A DNA stretch of 64,000 nt from Azadirachta indica (GCA_022749755.1 CM040447.1:2289545-2353544), one strand, 5' to 3'. Counted from the first letter of the stretch, positions 41,061 through 54,308 are shown. Notes: generated by a model from the letters alone, not told the origin. Program-made: numbers and translations.

Positions 41061-44000
41061 TCTTATTACTCAGCATCAGACGAGAATCATTAGAATGCAT
41101 TTTATTTCAAAAATGAGGAAGTTGAAAATGTTCGATTTTGGTGGCTGGCATTATCAAACATGAAACGAGCTCCATGAACGACTTCAATTCGAGATGGGGC
41201 AAACATCTTGTTACTCAGCATCGTGTGAGGATCATTGCGAGGCATTTTAATTCAATAACAGAGAAGTTGAAACTGTACGATTTTCTGGGTTGGAATTGTC
41301 AAATGCGAAACGAACTCGAAAAACAATTTCAATTCGAGACGAGCCACAAATCTTGTTATTCAGCATCACGTGAGGATCATTATGGTGCATTTTATTTTGA
41401 AAACAGTGAAGTTGAAAATGTACAATTTTCGGGCTGGAATTGTCAAATGCGAAACGGACTTGATAATCAATTTCAATTCGAAACGAGCCACATGTCTTGT
41501 TACTCAGCATCGCTTGAGGATTATTACCGTGCACTTTGTTTCGAAAAAAGGAGAAGTTGAAAATGTGGAATTTTCAAGGCCGAAATTATCAAACGCGAAA
41601 CATACTCGGAAAAAGATTTCAATTTAAGGCAGGCCACACATCTTGTTACTCAGCATTGTCTGAAGATCATTGCATAGCATTTTAATTCGAAAACGGATAA
41701 GTTGAAAATGTATGATTTTTAAAGCCAGAATTGTCAAACGCGAAACGGACTGGAAAAACAATTCAATTCGAGATGGGCCACATGTCTTGTTATTTAGCAT
41801 CGCGTGAGGATCATTGCAGGGCATTTTACTTCAAAAACAAAGAAGTTGAAAATGTACGATTTTAAGAGTCAAAATTGTCAAATGCGAAACGGACTGGAAA
41901 AACAATTTAAATTCAAAACCGGCCACATGTCTTGTTTCTCAATATCGGGTCTAGATCATTACAGTGCATTTTATTTTGAAAAACGGGAAAGTTTAAAATG
42001 TATGACTTTCATTGCTGGAATTGTCTAAAGCGAAACGAACTTAGAAAACAATTTCAACTCGAAACTGGTCACACATGTTGTTACTCAATATTGCATGAGA
42101 ATCATTGCAGGACCTTTTAATTCATAAACGGAGAAGTTAAAAATGCACGATTTTTAGAGCCGGAATTGTCAAACGCGAAATGTACTTGAAAAACGATTTC
42201 AATTCGAGACAGACCGCACGTTTTATTACTTAGCATCGCGTGAGAATCATTTGGGTGCATTTTATTTCAAAAACAGAGAAGTTTGAAACGTACAATTTTG
42301 TGGACGGAATTATCAAACGGGAAACAAACTCAAAAAACGATTTTAATTCGAGACGGGGGACATATCTTATTACTCAGTATCGTGTGAGGATCATTACGCG
42401 GCATTTTAATTTAAAAATGGAGATTATTAAAATGTACAATTATCAAAGTCGAAATTGTCATACATGAAACGGACTCTAAAAAACGATTTCAATTCGAGAC
42501 AGGCCACAAGTCCTGTTACTCCATATCATATGAGATTCATTGCAGTACATTTTAATTCGAAAACTGAGAAGTTGCAAGTATGATTTTTAAGGCCGAAATT
42601 TTCAAACACAAAACAGACTCAAAAAATGATTTCAATTCGAGATGGGCCACACGTGTTGTTATTTAGCATCGCGTGAGGATCATTGCGGGGCATTTTACTT
42701 CAGAAATTGAAATCAGCATCACATGAGGATTATTATATTGCATTTTATTTCGAAAACAAAGAAGTTGAAAATGTACGATTTTGGGGGCTGGAATTGTTAA
42801 ATGTGACAAGGACTCGAAAAAAGATTTCACTTTGATACGAGCCACATGAGTTTTTACTCTGTGTCACATAAGATTTCATTGCGGTGTATTTTAATTAAAA
42901 AACAGAAAAGTTGGAAACATACTATTTTGGGGGCTAGAATTGTCAAATGCAAAACGGACTAGAAAAACGAATTTAATTCAAGACGGGCCACACGTCTTGT
43001 TACTTAGCATAGTGTGAGAATCACTACAATGTATTTTATTTCAAAAAACAGAGAAGTTTAAAATATACGATTTTCATGATCAGAATTGTCAAACATGAAA
43101 CAGACTCGGAATACAATTTCAATATGAGACGGGCCATAGATGTTGTTACGCAACATCGCGTTGGGATCATTGCAGGGCATTTTTGTTCGAAAGCATAGGA
43201 GTTGAAAATATACGATTTTCAGGGCCGAAAATGTTAAAACCGAAACGGACTAGAAAAACAATTTTAATTCAAGACAAGCTGTAAGTCTTGTTACTCAGCA
43301 TCGCATGAGGATCATTATAATACATTTTATTTTGAAAAACGGAGAAGTTGAAAATGTACGATTTTGAGACTGAAATAATTAAACGTGAAACGGAATCAAA
43401 AAAGAAATTCAATTTGAGATGCGGCACATATCTTGTCACTCAGCATTGCATGACAATCATTACGGAGCATTTTAATATCAAACAGAGAAGTTGAAAATGT
43501 ACGATTTTGGGTGTTAGAATTGTTAAATACAAAACGGACTCAAAAAAAGATTTCAATTGAATATGGGCCACATGTCTTGTTACTCTGCATCACACGAGAT
43601 TCATTGCAGTGTATTTTAATTTAAAAACGGAGAAGTTGGAAATGTACGATTTTCGGGACTGGAATTGTGAAATATGAAATAGACTGAAAAAATGATTTCA
43701 ATTTGAGACGGGCCACACGTATTTTTACTCAGCATCATGTGAGGATCATTGCAGGGCATTTTCATTTGAAAACGGAGAAGTTAAAGATGTACGATTTTTA
43801 GGGACAGAATTGTCAAACATAAAACAGACTTGAAAAATGATTTAGATTCGAGAAGGGCCACATGTCTTGTTATTCTACATCGCATGAGGTTTATTATGGT
43901 GCATTTTTATTTGAAAACGAAGAAGTTGAAAATTTACGATTTTTTGGACCGAAATTATCAAGCGTGAAATGTATTGGAAAATTGATTTTAACTCGAGATG

Positions 44001-45463
44001 GGCACCCACGTCTTGTTATTCAGCATTGCATGAAGATCATTTCGGTGTATTTTATTTCGAAAAACGGAAAAGTTTAAAATGTACGATTTTGAGAGCCAGA
44101 ATTGTCAAAAGTAAAATGTATTTGGAAAACGATTTCAATTCGAGACAGGCCTCATGTGTTGCTACTCAGCAATGTGTGAGGATCGTTGTGGGGCATTTTA
44201 TAAATCGAAACAGAGAAGTTAAAAATGTACGATTTTTATGGCCGGAATTGTCAAATACGAAACGGACTTGAAAAACTATTTCAATTTGAGAAGGACCATA
44301 TGTCTTGTTACTTTGCATTGTCTGAGGTTTATTATAGTGCATTTTAATTCGAATACAAGGAAGTTCAAAATGTACGATTTTTGGGGTTGGAATTGTGAAA
44401 CGCAAAACAAATTAGAAAAATGATGTCAATTCGAAACGGGCCTCACGTTGTGTTACTTAGTATCATGTGAAGATTAGTACGGTATATTTTATTTCTAAAA
44501 ACGGAGAAGTTGAAAATGATCGATTTTTTCGGCCAGAATTGTCAAAAGCGAAACAGACTGGAAAAACGATTTCAATTCTAGACGGGCCACACATCTTGTT
44601 ACTCAGCATCGTATGAGAATCGTTATGGTGCATTTTATTTCAGGAAACGGAAAAGTGTAAAATGTACGATTTTCAAGACCGAAATTGTCAAACTCGAAAC
44701 GGACTCAAAAAACGGTTTCAATTCGAGAGAAGCTGCATGTCTTGTTGCTTAGCATCGCATGAAAATAATTACGGTTCATTTTATTTTAAAAAAAGGAGAA
44801 GTTGAAAACGCACGATTTTCAAAGCTAAAATTGTCAAATGCGAAACGGGCTAGAGAAACGATTTCAATTCAAGACGGGCTGCACGTCTTGTTATACAGCA
44901 TCATGTGAGCATCAATGTGGTGCATTTTATTTTGAAAAAAGGAAAAGTTGAAAATGTATGATTTTCGGCGCCAGAATTGTCAAACACGAAATGGACTTAT
45001 AAAACAATTTTAATTCGAGACAAGCCGTATGTCTTGTTACTCAACATCATGTGAGGATTAGTACAGTGCATTTTATTTTGAAAACTGATAAGTTGAAAAT
45101 GTGAAATTTTGGGGGCCAAAATTGTCAAATGCAAAACGAACTCGAAAAACAATTTCAATTTGATACCGGGCACACGTCTAATTACTCAGCATTGCATGAG
45201 GATCATTGCTGTACATTTTATTTTGAAAAATAGAGAAATTTACGATATACGATTTTCAGGGCCGGAATTATTAAATGTGAAACAAACTCTGAAAATGATT
45301 TCAATACGAGACGGGCCATACGTGTTGTTACTTAGCATTGTATGAGGATCATTGCAGGGTATTTTAATTCAAAAATGGAGAAGTTGAAAATGTACGATTT
45401 TAAGGGTTGGAATTGTCAAACGCGAAACGAACTCGAAAACTAATTTCAATTTTAGACAGACTA
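41061..45463 (+). repeat. Satellite array 3, ~145-bp monomer (continuation of array 2)
   Basis: About 30 monomers of the same satellite. The first bases after the duplicated target site (TTACTCAGCATC) continue the monomer broken at 25104. The right end, GACAGACTA, is cut by the A5 LTR at 45464. Arrays 2 and 3 together hold about 7.7 kb of satellite. Frames in it (up to 140 codons) are chance. Confidence 0.93.
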
Positions 45464-46355
45464 TGATACAAACCTTACCAATAATGTGACAAAACTCAAT
45501 ATTAAATATAGTAACGAACCCTAAGATTTTCCTAAAATGCAAGTTTATTAATCTTTGACCCGATACCTATATAGATAAGAACTAAGACTATGATTATGCA
45601 AATGCTACACCAGGAATCCTGAAGAAAATACTAAGAATTTAGATGATAAGTTTGATTATGTTGAACGCCACAAGTAATTAAACTTGAAGAGTTCAAGAAC
45701 GAAAACTTATAAGGAATAACTTAACACTCAAAATTGCTTGTTTCATTTCAGAAATGAATGCCTTTTTATAGGCAAATACAAAGAAAAATGTCAAAAATTA
45801 GACCAACAACTCTACCTAACAATCTAACAAACTAATATAAACTTTATGACTTTTGAAAAATACAAACTTCAAACGTAAGGATGTAAGTAATGATGTCATA
45901 GATATATTATATAAGCAATGATGTTATATGTGTTTTGATGCAAGCAATGACATCATATGTGTATGATATAAGTGATTACATCATTTATGATGCTTAAAAA
46001 TTATACAAACGGACTACAATTTTTGAATATTTTCACATTAATCTTCTTAAACTTCGAACGCTTGAATGATGTTCACTGAGACTAATTCTTCAAGACATGC
46101 ATCTTGAATTGCATTCGAATCATATATCTTTTTATTTAATCCATTTAAGGCACTTCCTAATGTCTTGGCTCTAGCTTTTATAATCAGTCCACTCGGCATG
46201 CTTAGCGAATCATATAAATGCTGTAATTGAGTGTCTCCAGCTTATGTGTGAGTTTCTCCTCTTGTTTGCGTGGTTGTGCAACTTCGTTTGCATCATTCTC
46301 CCCCTCTTGAAAAGTATTTGTCCTAAAATTGCTACTTATATCGAAAGAAGATATG
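45464..46355 (-). mobile_element. A5: family A 3' LTR and 60 bp of internal sequence
   Basis: LTR 45464-46295 (832 bp), followed by the purine tract complement (CTCCCCCTCTTG) and the end of the Pol frame up to 46355, where B4 interrupts it. The rest of A5 is not seen. The LTR is more diverged than others (for example GATATATTATATAAGC in place of the palindrome block), suggesting an old copy. It was inserted into satellite array 3. Confidence 0.87.
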
Positions 46356-47126
46356 TGACACATGAGTGTTTGAATATCAAGAGCAGAACTTAAGTGCCAA
46401 TAAGTTCAAGAAAATTACCTTAATTTACTAAGTTATGAAGACACTATTAGAGGGGTAATTTTGGTATTTAAACTGTATTCACTGAAGTAATATTTTAGAA
46501 AGAAGTTAGTACTACTGAAAAGTTGAAGAAGTAAGCTTTCTATAAAATTTTACGGTTTAGGATTTGGAGTTGTCTAGAGAAAGTTATGATAACTTCTTTA
46601 CAATATATTTATTTTCAAGGCAGAATCTGAATATGCGAATTTTAAAAATTTTTTACCTTAAATTCAATGTGTTTAATTTAATTTCTAAATTATAGAAGGA
46701 TTTAATGTATTGTAATTCAAAGTCTTAACTATTTAAGTTTATTTTCAAAGAGTCTTAAATAGTTGTATTCATTTGTCAAAGTTAGGTAATAGTTGTTGGC
46801 CTAATTATTGAAATTTCTAATAATTATTGGCCTAACCTTTGACATTTCTTTCCTTATAAAAGCTTATATAAAGGTTTCAAGTATGTACTATTAAAATCAA
46901 GTTGTTTTGAGTTGAGTTAGATAAAATTTTGGTATTCTATACTCTGTATTTCTTGTGGAGAATTTTCATAGAGCGGTGAGTATTCTTTTCAATTCGACAA
47001 CCTTTGGCAGCAATTTAGGATGGTATTTCTGTATCCTTTTTGTTGTGAACCTTAGGAGGAGAGCTTATTTTAACTCTTATTTAGTAAAAACCTAAATCCT
47101 TATACAAACCTACATTTTTCGGTATC
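46356..47126 (+). repeat. B4 5' LTR
   Basis: 771 bp, TGACACATGAGTGTTTG to TTTTTCGGTATCA. TATATAAAG is at about 46864. Confidence 0.9.
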
Positions 47127-47130
47127 AATT

Positions 47131-47142
47131 TGGTATCAGAGC
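47131..47142 (+). other. B4 primer binding site, initiator tRNA-Met
   Basis: TGGTATCAGAGC four bases after the LTR. Confidence 0.92.
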
Positions 47143-47152
47143 TCAAGGATAC

Positions 47153-48160
47153 ATGGCTACTCGTTGTCGCCAAAAACAATCTGAAAAAGGTCCTTCAAAG
47201 ACACAAGCCGATCTTCGTGATGCTCTAATGGCAGAAATGAGAAGGCAAATCCAGCAACTTTAACAATGGTTAGAAGCATTTGAAAATCAAGAGAGAAGTC
47301 AGCAGTATATAGAACCTATCCATGAAGCTCTTAGTGAAGAAGAAGAGGGCTTAAATCCTTTTCACCATGTTCCAAGTCGCTTGTCAAGTGGCAACAACAC
47401 TCCCCCACACCCAAGAGAATTACGAAACTTTCATTTTGAAAAAGATGTCAATATGAAAGTTAATATTTCAGATTTCGAAGGAAGAATGCAGTCGGAAGAA
47501 TTTGTTCATTGGCTCGACACCATTGAACGAATCTTTGAGTTCAAGGATGTTCCTGAGCATATGAAGGTGAAACTTGTTGCCATAAAGCTGAAGAAACATG
47601 CATCTTTATGGTGGAAAAATCTCAAGAGACAGAGTACGTAAAGGAAGAGGTAAAATTGTCACTTGGGAAAAGATGAAGAGGGAACTCAAGCGAAAATACT
47701 TACCAAAAAATTATCGGCAAGATATTTTCTTGAGTTTCACAGTTTCAAGCAAAAAGATCTGCTGAATTTGATCATCTTATATTGAAGTGTGACATTGTTG
47801 AGCTGAAAGAACAAACAATAGCTCGTTATTTAGAAGGAATGAGACCAGAAATTAGAAATATAGTGCAACCACTATCTTATTGGAGCTACAATGATGTGTG
47901 TAGACTAGCTCTAAAGGTGGAGAAGCAACAAAGAGAAGCACTAGGGAGTGGCACTCGTTTTTCAGCCCATGACATCACTTTCAATCGTGGGAACACCTCT
48001 ATTTCCAAAAATACTTCTAATGTGAAATCAACAACCAAGATTCCTACTAAGAATGATGTGGAAACTAGCTTTAAGTAGCAACCAAGCACGATTTCTCGAC
48101 AATGCTTCAAAGTCAAGGTGTTGGGCATATTGCTTCTGAATGTCCTAATCGCAAAATTAT
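47153..48160 (+). pseudogene. B4 gag
   Basis: ATG 47153: MATRCRQKQSEKGPSKTQAD, EMRRQIQQL then a stop at about 47261, FENQERSQQYIEPIHEALSE, MKVNISDFEGRMQSEEFVHW, LDTIERIFEFKDVPEHMKV, LVAIKLKKHASLWWKNLKR (retrotransposon gag domain), stop at 47639. A frameshifted second half is at 47760-48078: LKEQTIARYLEGMRPEIRNI, YNDVCRLALKVEKQQREAL. At about 48105-48155 the zinc knuckle CFK(C)QGVGHIASEC is present, but two bases are missing inside it, which moves the frame. The N-terminal part corresponds to the N-termini of the B2/B3 chimeric proteins. Confidence 0.85.
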
Positions 48161-48714
48161 CACACTTGTTGAAGAAGATACTGATGAAGAAATTGAGGGA
48201 GGGTCCACAATTTGACTCTGAAGTTCCAAAAGATGTTGAAGAAGATGATGTTGTATATGTTGATTATGGCGAATCCCTTGTTATGTGGCAAAGTGTGAGC
48301 GTTGCATTTGAAGGAGAAGATTGGTTGCGAAAGAACATTTTTCACACAAGATGTACTTCTAATGGCAAGGTTTGTAACGTTATCATTGATGGTGGCAGCT
48401 TTGAGAATGTGGTGTCTGCTGAAATGGTGGAGAAGTTGCGCCTCAAAACTGAGCAACATCCTCAACCATACAAACTTTCTTGGCTTCAAACAGGGTAGTT
48501 AGATAAAGGTAAACAAATGCTGTCTTGTTTTGTTTTCAATTGGAAAAAAAAATATATGGATGAAGTTTGGTGTGATGTTGTGCCCATGGATGCTTGTCAT
48601 TTACTTTTGGGAAGACCTTGGCAATATGTTAAAAAGGTTATTCATGATAGGTATAAAAATACTTATACTTTTGTTAAAGATGGAACAAAGATAGTTTTGG
48701 GTCCTCGAAGATGA
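48161..48714 (+). pseudogene. B4 protease region
   Basis: Acidic lead (KDVEEDDVVYVDYGESLVMW), FHTRCTSNGKVCNVIIDGGS with the DGGS active-site loop kept, FENVVSAEMVEKLRLKTEQH, YKLSWLQTG then a stop at 48498. It resumes at 48517 in another frame: YMDEVWCDVVPMDACHLLLG, RPWQYVKKVIHDRYKNTYTF, ending VLGPRR. One frameshift at about 48500 breaks an otherwise well-preserved retropepsin-type protease. Bases 48715-48789 are non-coding up to the A6 LTR. Confidence 0.85.
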
Positions 48715-48789
48715 AAAATATTCCTAAACTGTAAAAGAGGAGGGAAACAATTTGCTTGTCATTTTGAAATGTCGAAAGGAGATGAATTT

Positions 48790-49569
48790 TGATACGAACC
48801 TCGCCAATATCGTGACGAAACCCACCACTGAATATAGTAAAGAACCCTAAGATTTCCCCAAAACGCAAGTTTATAGAATCAAGACTATGATTTAATCAAA
48901 CGCCACACCAAGAATCCTTAAGAAAACACTTAAGAATTTAGATGATAAGTTTGGTTATTTTGAACGCCACAAGAAATTAAATTTAAAGAATTCAAGAACA
49001 AGAACTTATAAGAAATAATTTAACACTCAAAATTGCTTGTCTCATTTTAAGAAATGAAAACCTTTTTATAGGCAAATACAAAGGGGAAATGTCAAAAGTT
49101 AGGTTATCAATCTTACCTAACAATTTGACAAAATAAATTCAAACTTTATGATTTTTAAAACCTATAAATTTCAAACATGAAAACGTAAGCAACGACATCA
49201 TATATATATGACGTAAGCAATGACGTCAAATGTGTATAATGTAAGTGATTACATTATTTTAAAATTCTTAAAATTACATAAATGAATTATAATTTTCGAA
49301 TATTTTCATATTAGTCCTTTTGAACTCTGGTCGCTTGAATGATGTTCACAGAGCCTAATTCTTTAAGACATGTATCTTGAATTGTATTTGAATCACACAT
49401 CTTTTTAATTAGTCCATTTAAGGCACTTTCCAATGTCTTGGCTCTAGCTCTTGTAATTGATCCACTCGGCACGCTTAGCGAATCATATAAATGCTATAAT
49501 TGAGTGTCTCCAACCTTATGTCTGAGGTTCTCCTCTTGTTTATGTAGTTGTACAACTTCGTTTACATCA
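48790..49569 (-). repeat. A6 3' LTR
   Basis: 780 bp, TGATACGAACCTCGCC to TCGTTTACATCA. Motifs GACATCATATATATATGACG and TGACGTC are at about 49195-49226. Confidence 0.9.
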
Positions 49570-50700
49570 TTCTCCCCCTCTTGAAAAAGATTTGTCCTCA
49601 AATCGCTACCTACATCAAAAGGAGATAAGTCAGAAATATTAAAGGTTATACTAACCCCATACTCGCCTAGTAGTTCAAGTTTGTAGGCATTGTCATTGAT
49701 GTGTTCCACTACTCGAAATGGGCTATTTTCCCTTGGTAGAAGTTTAGAACGTCTTTGCTCAAGAAAACGCTCCTTCCTCATATGTAACCAAACCAAATCT
49801 CCTGATTTAAAGACAACCTTCTTACGTCCCTTATTGACTTGCTTGGCATATTGTTTCGTTCGTTGTTCTATGTGTTGCCTTGCTTTCTCATGAATCTGCT
49901 TAATGAAATCGGGTTTCTTCTTACCATCTAAATTAACGCACTCATTCATAGGTAAAAGAGTTAAATTCAAAGGAGTTAGTGGATTAAAACTATAGACAAT
50001 TTCAAAAGGTAAAAACTTAGTGGCAAAATGAACACAACGATTATAAGTAAATTCAACATGCGGCAAGCAATCTTCCCAAGTTTTCATATTCTTTTGTATT
50101 ATAGTACGCAACAAAATAAACAATATCCTATTTACTACTTCGGTTTAACCATCTGATTATGGGGGATAAGTAGTAGAAAATAATAATTTAGTTCCCAACT
50201 TTTCCCACAATATCTTCCAAAAGTAACTTAAGAACTTTGCGTTTTGATCTGAGACAATAGTCTTGGACATTCCATGCAACCTAACAACTTCCTTGAAAAA
50301 CAAATCAGCTATATGTGATGCATCATCAGTTTTATGACATACAATAAAGTGTGCCATCTTAGAAAATCTATCGACAATGACAAAAACTGAGTCTCTCCCT
50401 CTCTTTGTCATAGGTAATCCCAAAACAAAATCCATAGAAATATGGACCCAAGGTACACTAGGAATAGGAAGTGGTGTATACAATCCATGTGGTTGTTGCT
50501 TAGACTTAACTTGCCTACAAGTAATGCATCTTGCACAAACCCTTTCTACGTCACATTTCATGTGCGGCCAAAAGAAATGTTCATGCAATATGTGTAAAGT
50601 CTTAGCTACGCCAAAGTGACCCATCAAACCACCACTGTGTGCTTCTTGAATAAGTAACTCATGCAAGGATGAATACGAAACACACAATTTATTTTCTCGA
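49494..50700 (-). pseudogene. A6 integrase, running into the 3' LTR
   Basis: From 50687: [20 protein letters not shown], the zinc region (H...H...CARCITCRQ), core [20 protein letters not shown] with the first D intact, [20 protein letters not shown] with the second D intact. A stop at about 50155 removes [13 protein letters not shown] sequence. From 50123 it reads [80 protein letters not shown], then FQEGENDVNEVVQLHKQEEN, which crosses the purine tract and LTR start at 49569 and stops at 49494. This copy shows the Pol-LTR overlap directly. Confidence 0.87.
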
Positions 50701-51919
50701 AATAGGAAACATCATGCAAATAGAACTTCCCACATGCTCCCTTAGTGCAATGCTTAAACTAGTCACAAAAATTAGAGTCCGTTACATACAACTCCTTAAT
50801 GTACTCAAATCCAAGTAATTTAGCTTCAAGAGTTGAAAGTAAAGCATACCTGCGTAATAGTGCATTAGCGACTATATTTTCTTTGCCTTGTTTGTATTTG
50901 ATCACATAAGGAAATGTCTCAATGAACTCCACCCATTTGGCATGATGTCTACTTCATTTGTGCTGCGCCTTTAAATGTTTCAAGGATTCATGATCCGTAT
51001 GAATCACAAACTCTTTGGGCCAAAGGTAATGCTGCCAAGTTTCTAGAGTTCGAACCAATGCATACAATTCTTTGTCGTAAGTGGGATAGTTTAAAGCTGC
51101 GCCATTTAGTTTCTCACTAAAGTACGCAATCGATTTTCCTTCTTGCATTAGTACGCCTCTAATTCCTGTACGTGAAGCATCATACTCTATCTCAAATGTT
51201 TTAGTAAAGTTAGGTAAAACAAGTAAATGTGCATTAGTCAATTTTTCTTTGATAAGTTTGAATGCCTTTTCTTGCTCTTTTCTCCACTTGAACGAAACAT
51301 TCTTCTTGATGACTTCGGTTAAGGGTGCAGCTATGCTATTAAAATCTCGAACAAAGCACTGATAAAAACTAGCGAATCCATGAAAGGTTCTTACTTGATT
51401 CGTTGAAGTAGGCGTTGGCCATTCTTGAATTGCCTTCACCTTCTCCTCATCGACCTCAATCCTTTTAACACTTACAACAAAACCAAGAAACACAAGATTA
51501 TCTGTGCAAAATGTACATTTCTTAAAATTAGCAAATAGCCTTTCTTTCCTTAAAACCTCTAAAACAAGTTTTAAATGTTCAACATGATCATTCAAGTTTT
51601 TGCTATAAATCAAGATATCGTCAAAATAGACTACTACAAATTTGCCAATAAAAACACACAAAATATGGTTCATAAGTCTCATGAAAGTATTAGGTGCATT
51701 AGTTAACCCAAAAGGCATAACTAACCATTCATACAAACCATATTTTGTTTTAAACGCAGTTTTCCACTCATCCCCTTCTTTCATCCTAATTTGATGGTAT
51801 CCACTCTTAAGATCAATTTTAGAAAACACACAAGATCCATGCAATTCATCTAACATATCATCTATGGGATGTCGATACTTTACCATAATATTGTTGACAG
51901 CTCGGCAATCAACACACAT
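50701..51919 (-). pseudogene. A6 reverse transcriptase and RNase H
   Basis: Open for 321 codons from 51919: [19 protein letters not shown] (PRL of PRLDDML deleted), [52 protein letters not shown] (active site intact), [40 protein letters not shown]; then RNase [21 protein letters not shown] (D kept), [19 protein letters not shown] and [18 protein letters not shown], ending in a stop at 50954. Past that the frame continues with defects ([28 protein letters not shown] in place of ADALS) to the integrase linker. Confidence 0.88.
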
Positions 51920-52903
51920 CCTCTATATCCCATAGGCACTAGTAGCACTAGAACCGTACAAGGACTTATGCTTTCTCTAACATACCCTTTCTCCATCAGC
52001 TCATTAACTTGTCATTGAAGTTCCTTTGTTTCCTCGGGATTACTTCTATAAGCTGGTGGGATCGGAATTATTGAACCGGGTATAAAATCAATTTGATGTT
52101 CAATTCCTCGAATTGGAGGTAAACCAGGGGATACCTCTTTAGGAAAGACATCTTCGAATTCCTGCAAAAGAAACATAACATTGCTCGATAAGGATCCGGC
52201 AAAATCGTCAGTCAGTACACAAAAAGGCCTCCTTGTACAAATTTACTATTAGGAGTTGTTGTGAAAGTAAAGCTCTCTTGATCTCACTTTTTTTTGCAAT
52301 AAAATTGTATTTTTCCTTTCTTTCACACACCAACATTGCAATTCTCTCATTTTTCCTCTCACTCTCTTTCACAGTTTTGCCTTTCTCATTTTCTTTTTTC
52401 ATTTTACTCGCTTTTTGCATCTTTAATTGGTTTTCGAGAATTTGTTTTGGAGTCAATGGTACAAGTGATATGGGTTGCCTTTTTATGGTAAAAGAGTATC
52501 TATTGATAAAACTGTCATGTGTGACTTATCGATCGTACTGCCATGGTCTGCCCAATAAGATGTGACATGCATGCATAGGAATCACGTCACAAAGGACTTC
52601 ATCCTCATACTTGCCAATAGAGAATGCCACCAACACTTGTTTTGTTACCTTAATTTCTCCACAATTGTTTAGCCATTGAAGCCAGTACGGTCGTGGATGT
52701 TTCATGGTAGGTAACGACAATTTCTCCATTAATTTGGTGCTGGCCACGTTGGTGCAACTTCCTCCATCAATTATAACGCTGCAAACATTGTTGTTGACGA
52801 AAACTGAGTATGAAATAAGTTCTCCCACTGATCATTTTCTTCTTCCTTAATCTGTGCGCTAAGAGCTCGTCTTGCCACTAATAATTCTCCTTCCGCAGCA
52901 TAT
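51920..52903 (-). pseudogene. A6 protease, linker and RT N-terminus
   Basis: Minus strand from 52903: AAEGELLVARRALSAQIKEE, frameshift, VFVNNNVCSVIIDGGSCTNV (active-site DGGS intact), LPTMKHPRPYWLQWLNNCGE, DEVLCDVIPMHACHILLGRP, WQYD, stop/shift at about 52526, then the basic linker KASKMKKENEKGKTVKESER (52456 on), and FEDVFPKEVSPGLPPIRGIE followed by RSNPEETKELQ and VRESISPCTVLVLLVP through 51920 in shifted frames. Confidence 0.8.
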
Positions 52904-54284
52904 TGATAAATCAATATTTGTCCTAGTATTTTGTGATGTTTATGTCCTTTATTCATGTATTTTATCTTAAAATTTTATTATTTTGAGCTTCTTTTTATTA
53001 TTTGTAAGAATTATTGTAGAAAGCCCAAAAACAAACCCAAAATGCTGGAAGGCCCGTATTTGCTGAATATAGTCCGTATTTTCTTGCAGAACTTTGTCCT
53101 CAATACTCATATTTGGGTGATACAAAATAATTTGAAAACTAGACATAATAATTTACAACTCTACATTTCAAAAAGAAAGCAAATATTGAAGTTTTAAGGG
53201 TCAAAACTCCAGTTGGAAAGAAGACGATTGGGGAGAGAGACTTTCTTTGACATGTGGGAGTGAATTTTGAATAAGTTGTTAACAAAATGAGTAAGAAGAG
53301 GACTTTTGGAAAGGCTGCTTTGCTGAGAACGAATTGGGAAAGAATTTGATGAATAATAGGGTTTTCAAAAAGAGGGAGTTTTCCATTAAAGGGGAGGATT
53401 GTTGGATTGAAGAGGACATTCTTGCTGGGCAGAATTATCAGCTTCTTCAAAAACTTGGTAGTGAACCTTTAAAAAAGGGAAGCTTTCTTTTAGTTTGTTT
53501 ATTTTTCAAATATATTTAAAACTTTTGTAATTAGATTCATAGATTTGAATTTAAGAATGGAGGTGTAAACATATTTTGGGAGTTTGGCTTTGCTATTGAA
53601 ATGGTATTGAATATTTTGTGAAATGTGATTAATTTGAAGGTTGAGATTACTTCTTGTTCATTAATCTGTATAATTTTAATTATTTGTTATGAATTTGCCA
53701 TTTATTATTTGTGATTGAAATTAATTTGAGAATTAAGGTGTTAGAAACATCATCTTACTTTAATTAAGCTCTTTTGAATAAATATTTAAATTGAATCCAT
53801 TGAATTGGTTTGATTTAAATGGTTAAATGATTTCCTTGTAACAACACAATTAATTAAGTAGAAGCCTCATATCAAGGATATATTTAATTAATTATAAGTG
53901 AGAATTACCATGATCATTGAAATTCTCTAGCTTTAGTGGAAAAACCAATAATGTAAAATACATAATGGTTGTTTAATTCACCTTATATTTCAATACCAGA
54001 TTAGATAACTACTCAAACCCCATCTAATTTCATTGAATTCAACAGAATTTTATAGATTTCAAGTTCTTGTAATTTAGCTATTTAATCACTTCAATTGAAA
54101 TAATTTGAAATTATCATTTAATTGCATTAGAGTATTTACGATTTTACATTTACTTAAATCAGTAATTAACAGAAAATAATAAGGATTTAAACCATTACAA
54201 TTCTGCGAGCGATCGACCTCGGGTGAACTTATCGTTAGCTATTAATTATTCGTGCACTTGTAAGTATTTAAAATTTGCACATCA
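52904..54284 (+). repeat. C2 5' LTR
   Basis: 1381 bp, TGATAAATCAATATTTG to TTTGCACATCA, matching C1 at 4665-6043. Nothing coding is supported inside it. Confidence 0.93.
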
Positions 54285-54290
54285 AGTTTT

Positions 54291-54308
54291 TGGCACCGTT
54301 ACCGGGGA
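54291..54308 (+). other. C2 primer binding site, tRNA-Asp
   Basis: TGGCACCGTTACCGGGGA, two mismatches from the complement of the plant tRNA-Asp 3' end. Confidence 0.88.

Larger units (their letters stand above)
46356..48789 (+). mobile_element. B4: family B element with gag and protease
   Basis: LTR 46356-47126, Met PBS 47131-47142, gag from 47153, protease to 48714, then cut at 48790 by A6. It is the only B copy here with a full gag/protease order and shows what B2 and B3 have lost. The remaining pol and the 3' LTR are not in the window. Confidence 0.88.

Noticed and set aside
41138..44423. Open frames up to 140 codons in satellite array 3
   Set aside because: Same reason as for array 1; repeated peptide phrases (for example SCYSAS) are translations of the DNA repeat.
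2274..45463. Possible CENP-B box in the satellite (TTTCGAAAACGGAG)
   Set aside because: The spacing of TTCG and CGGG does not fit the 17-bp CENP-B box, and plants are not known to require one; not claimed.
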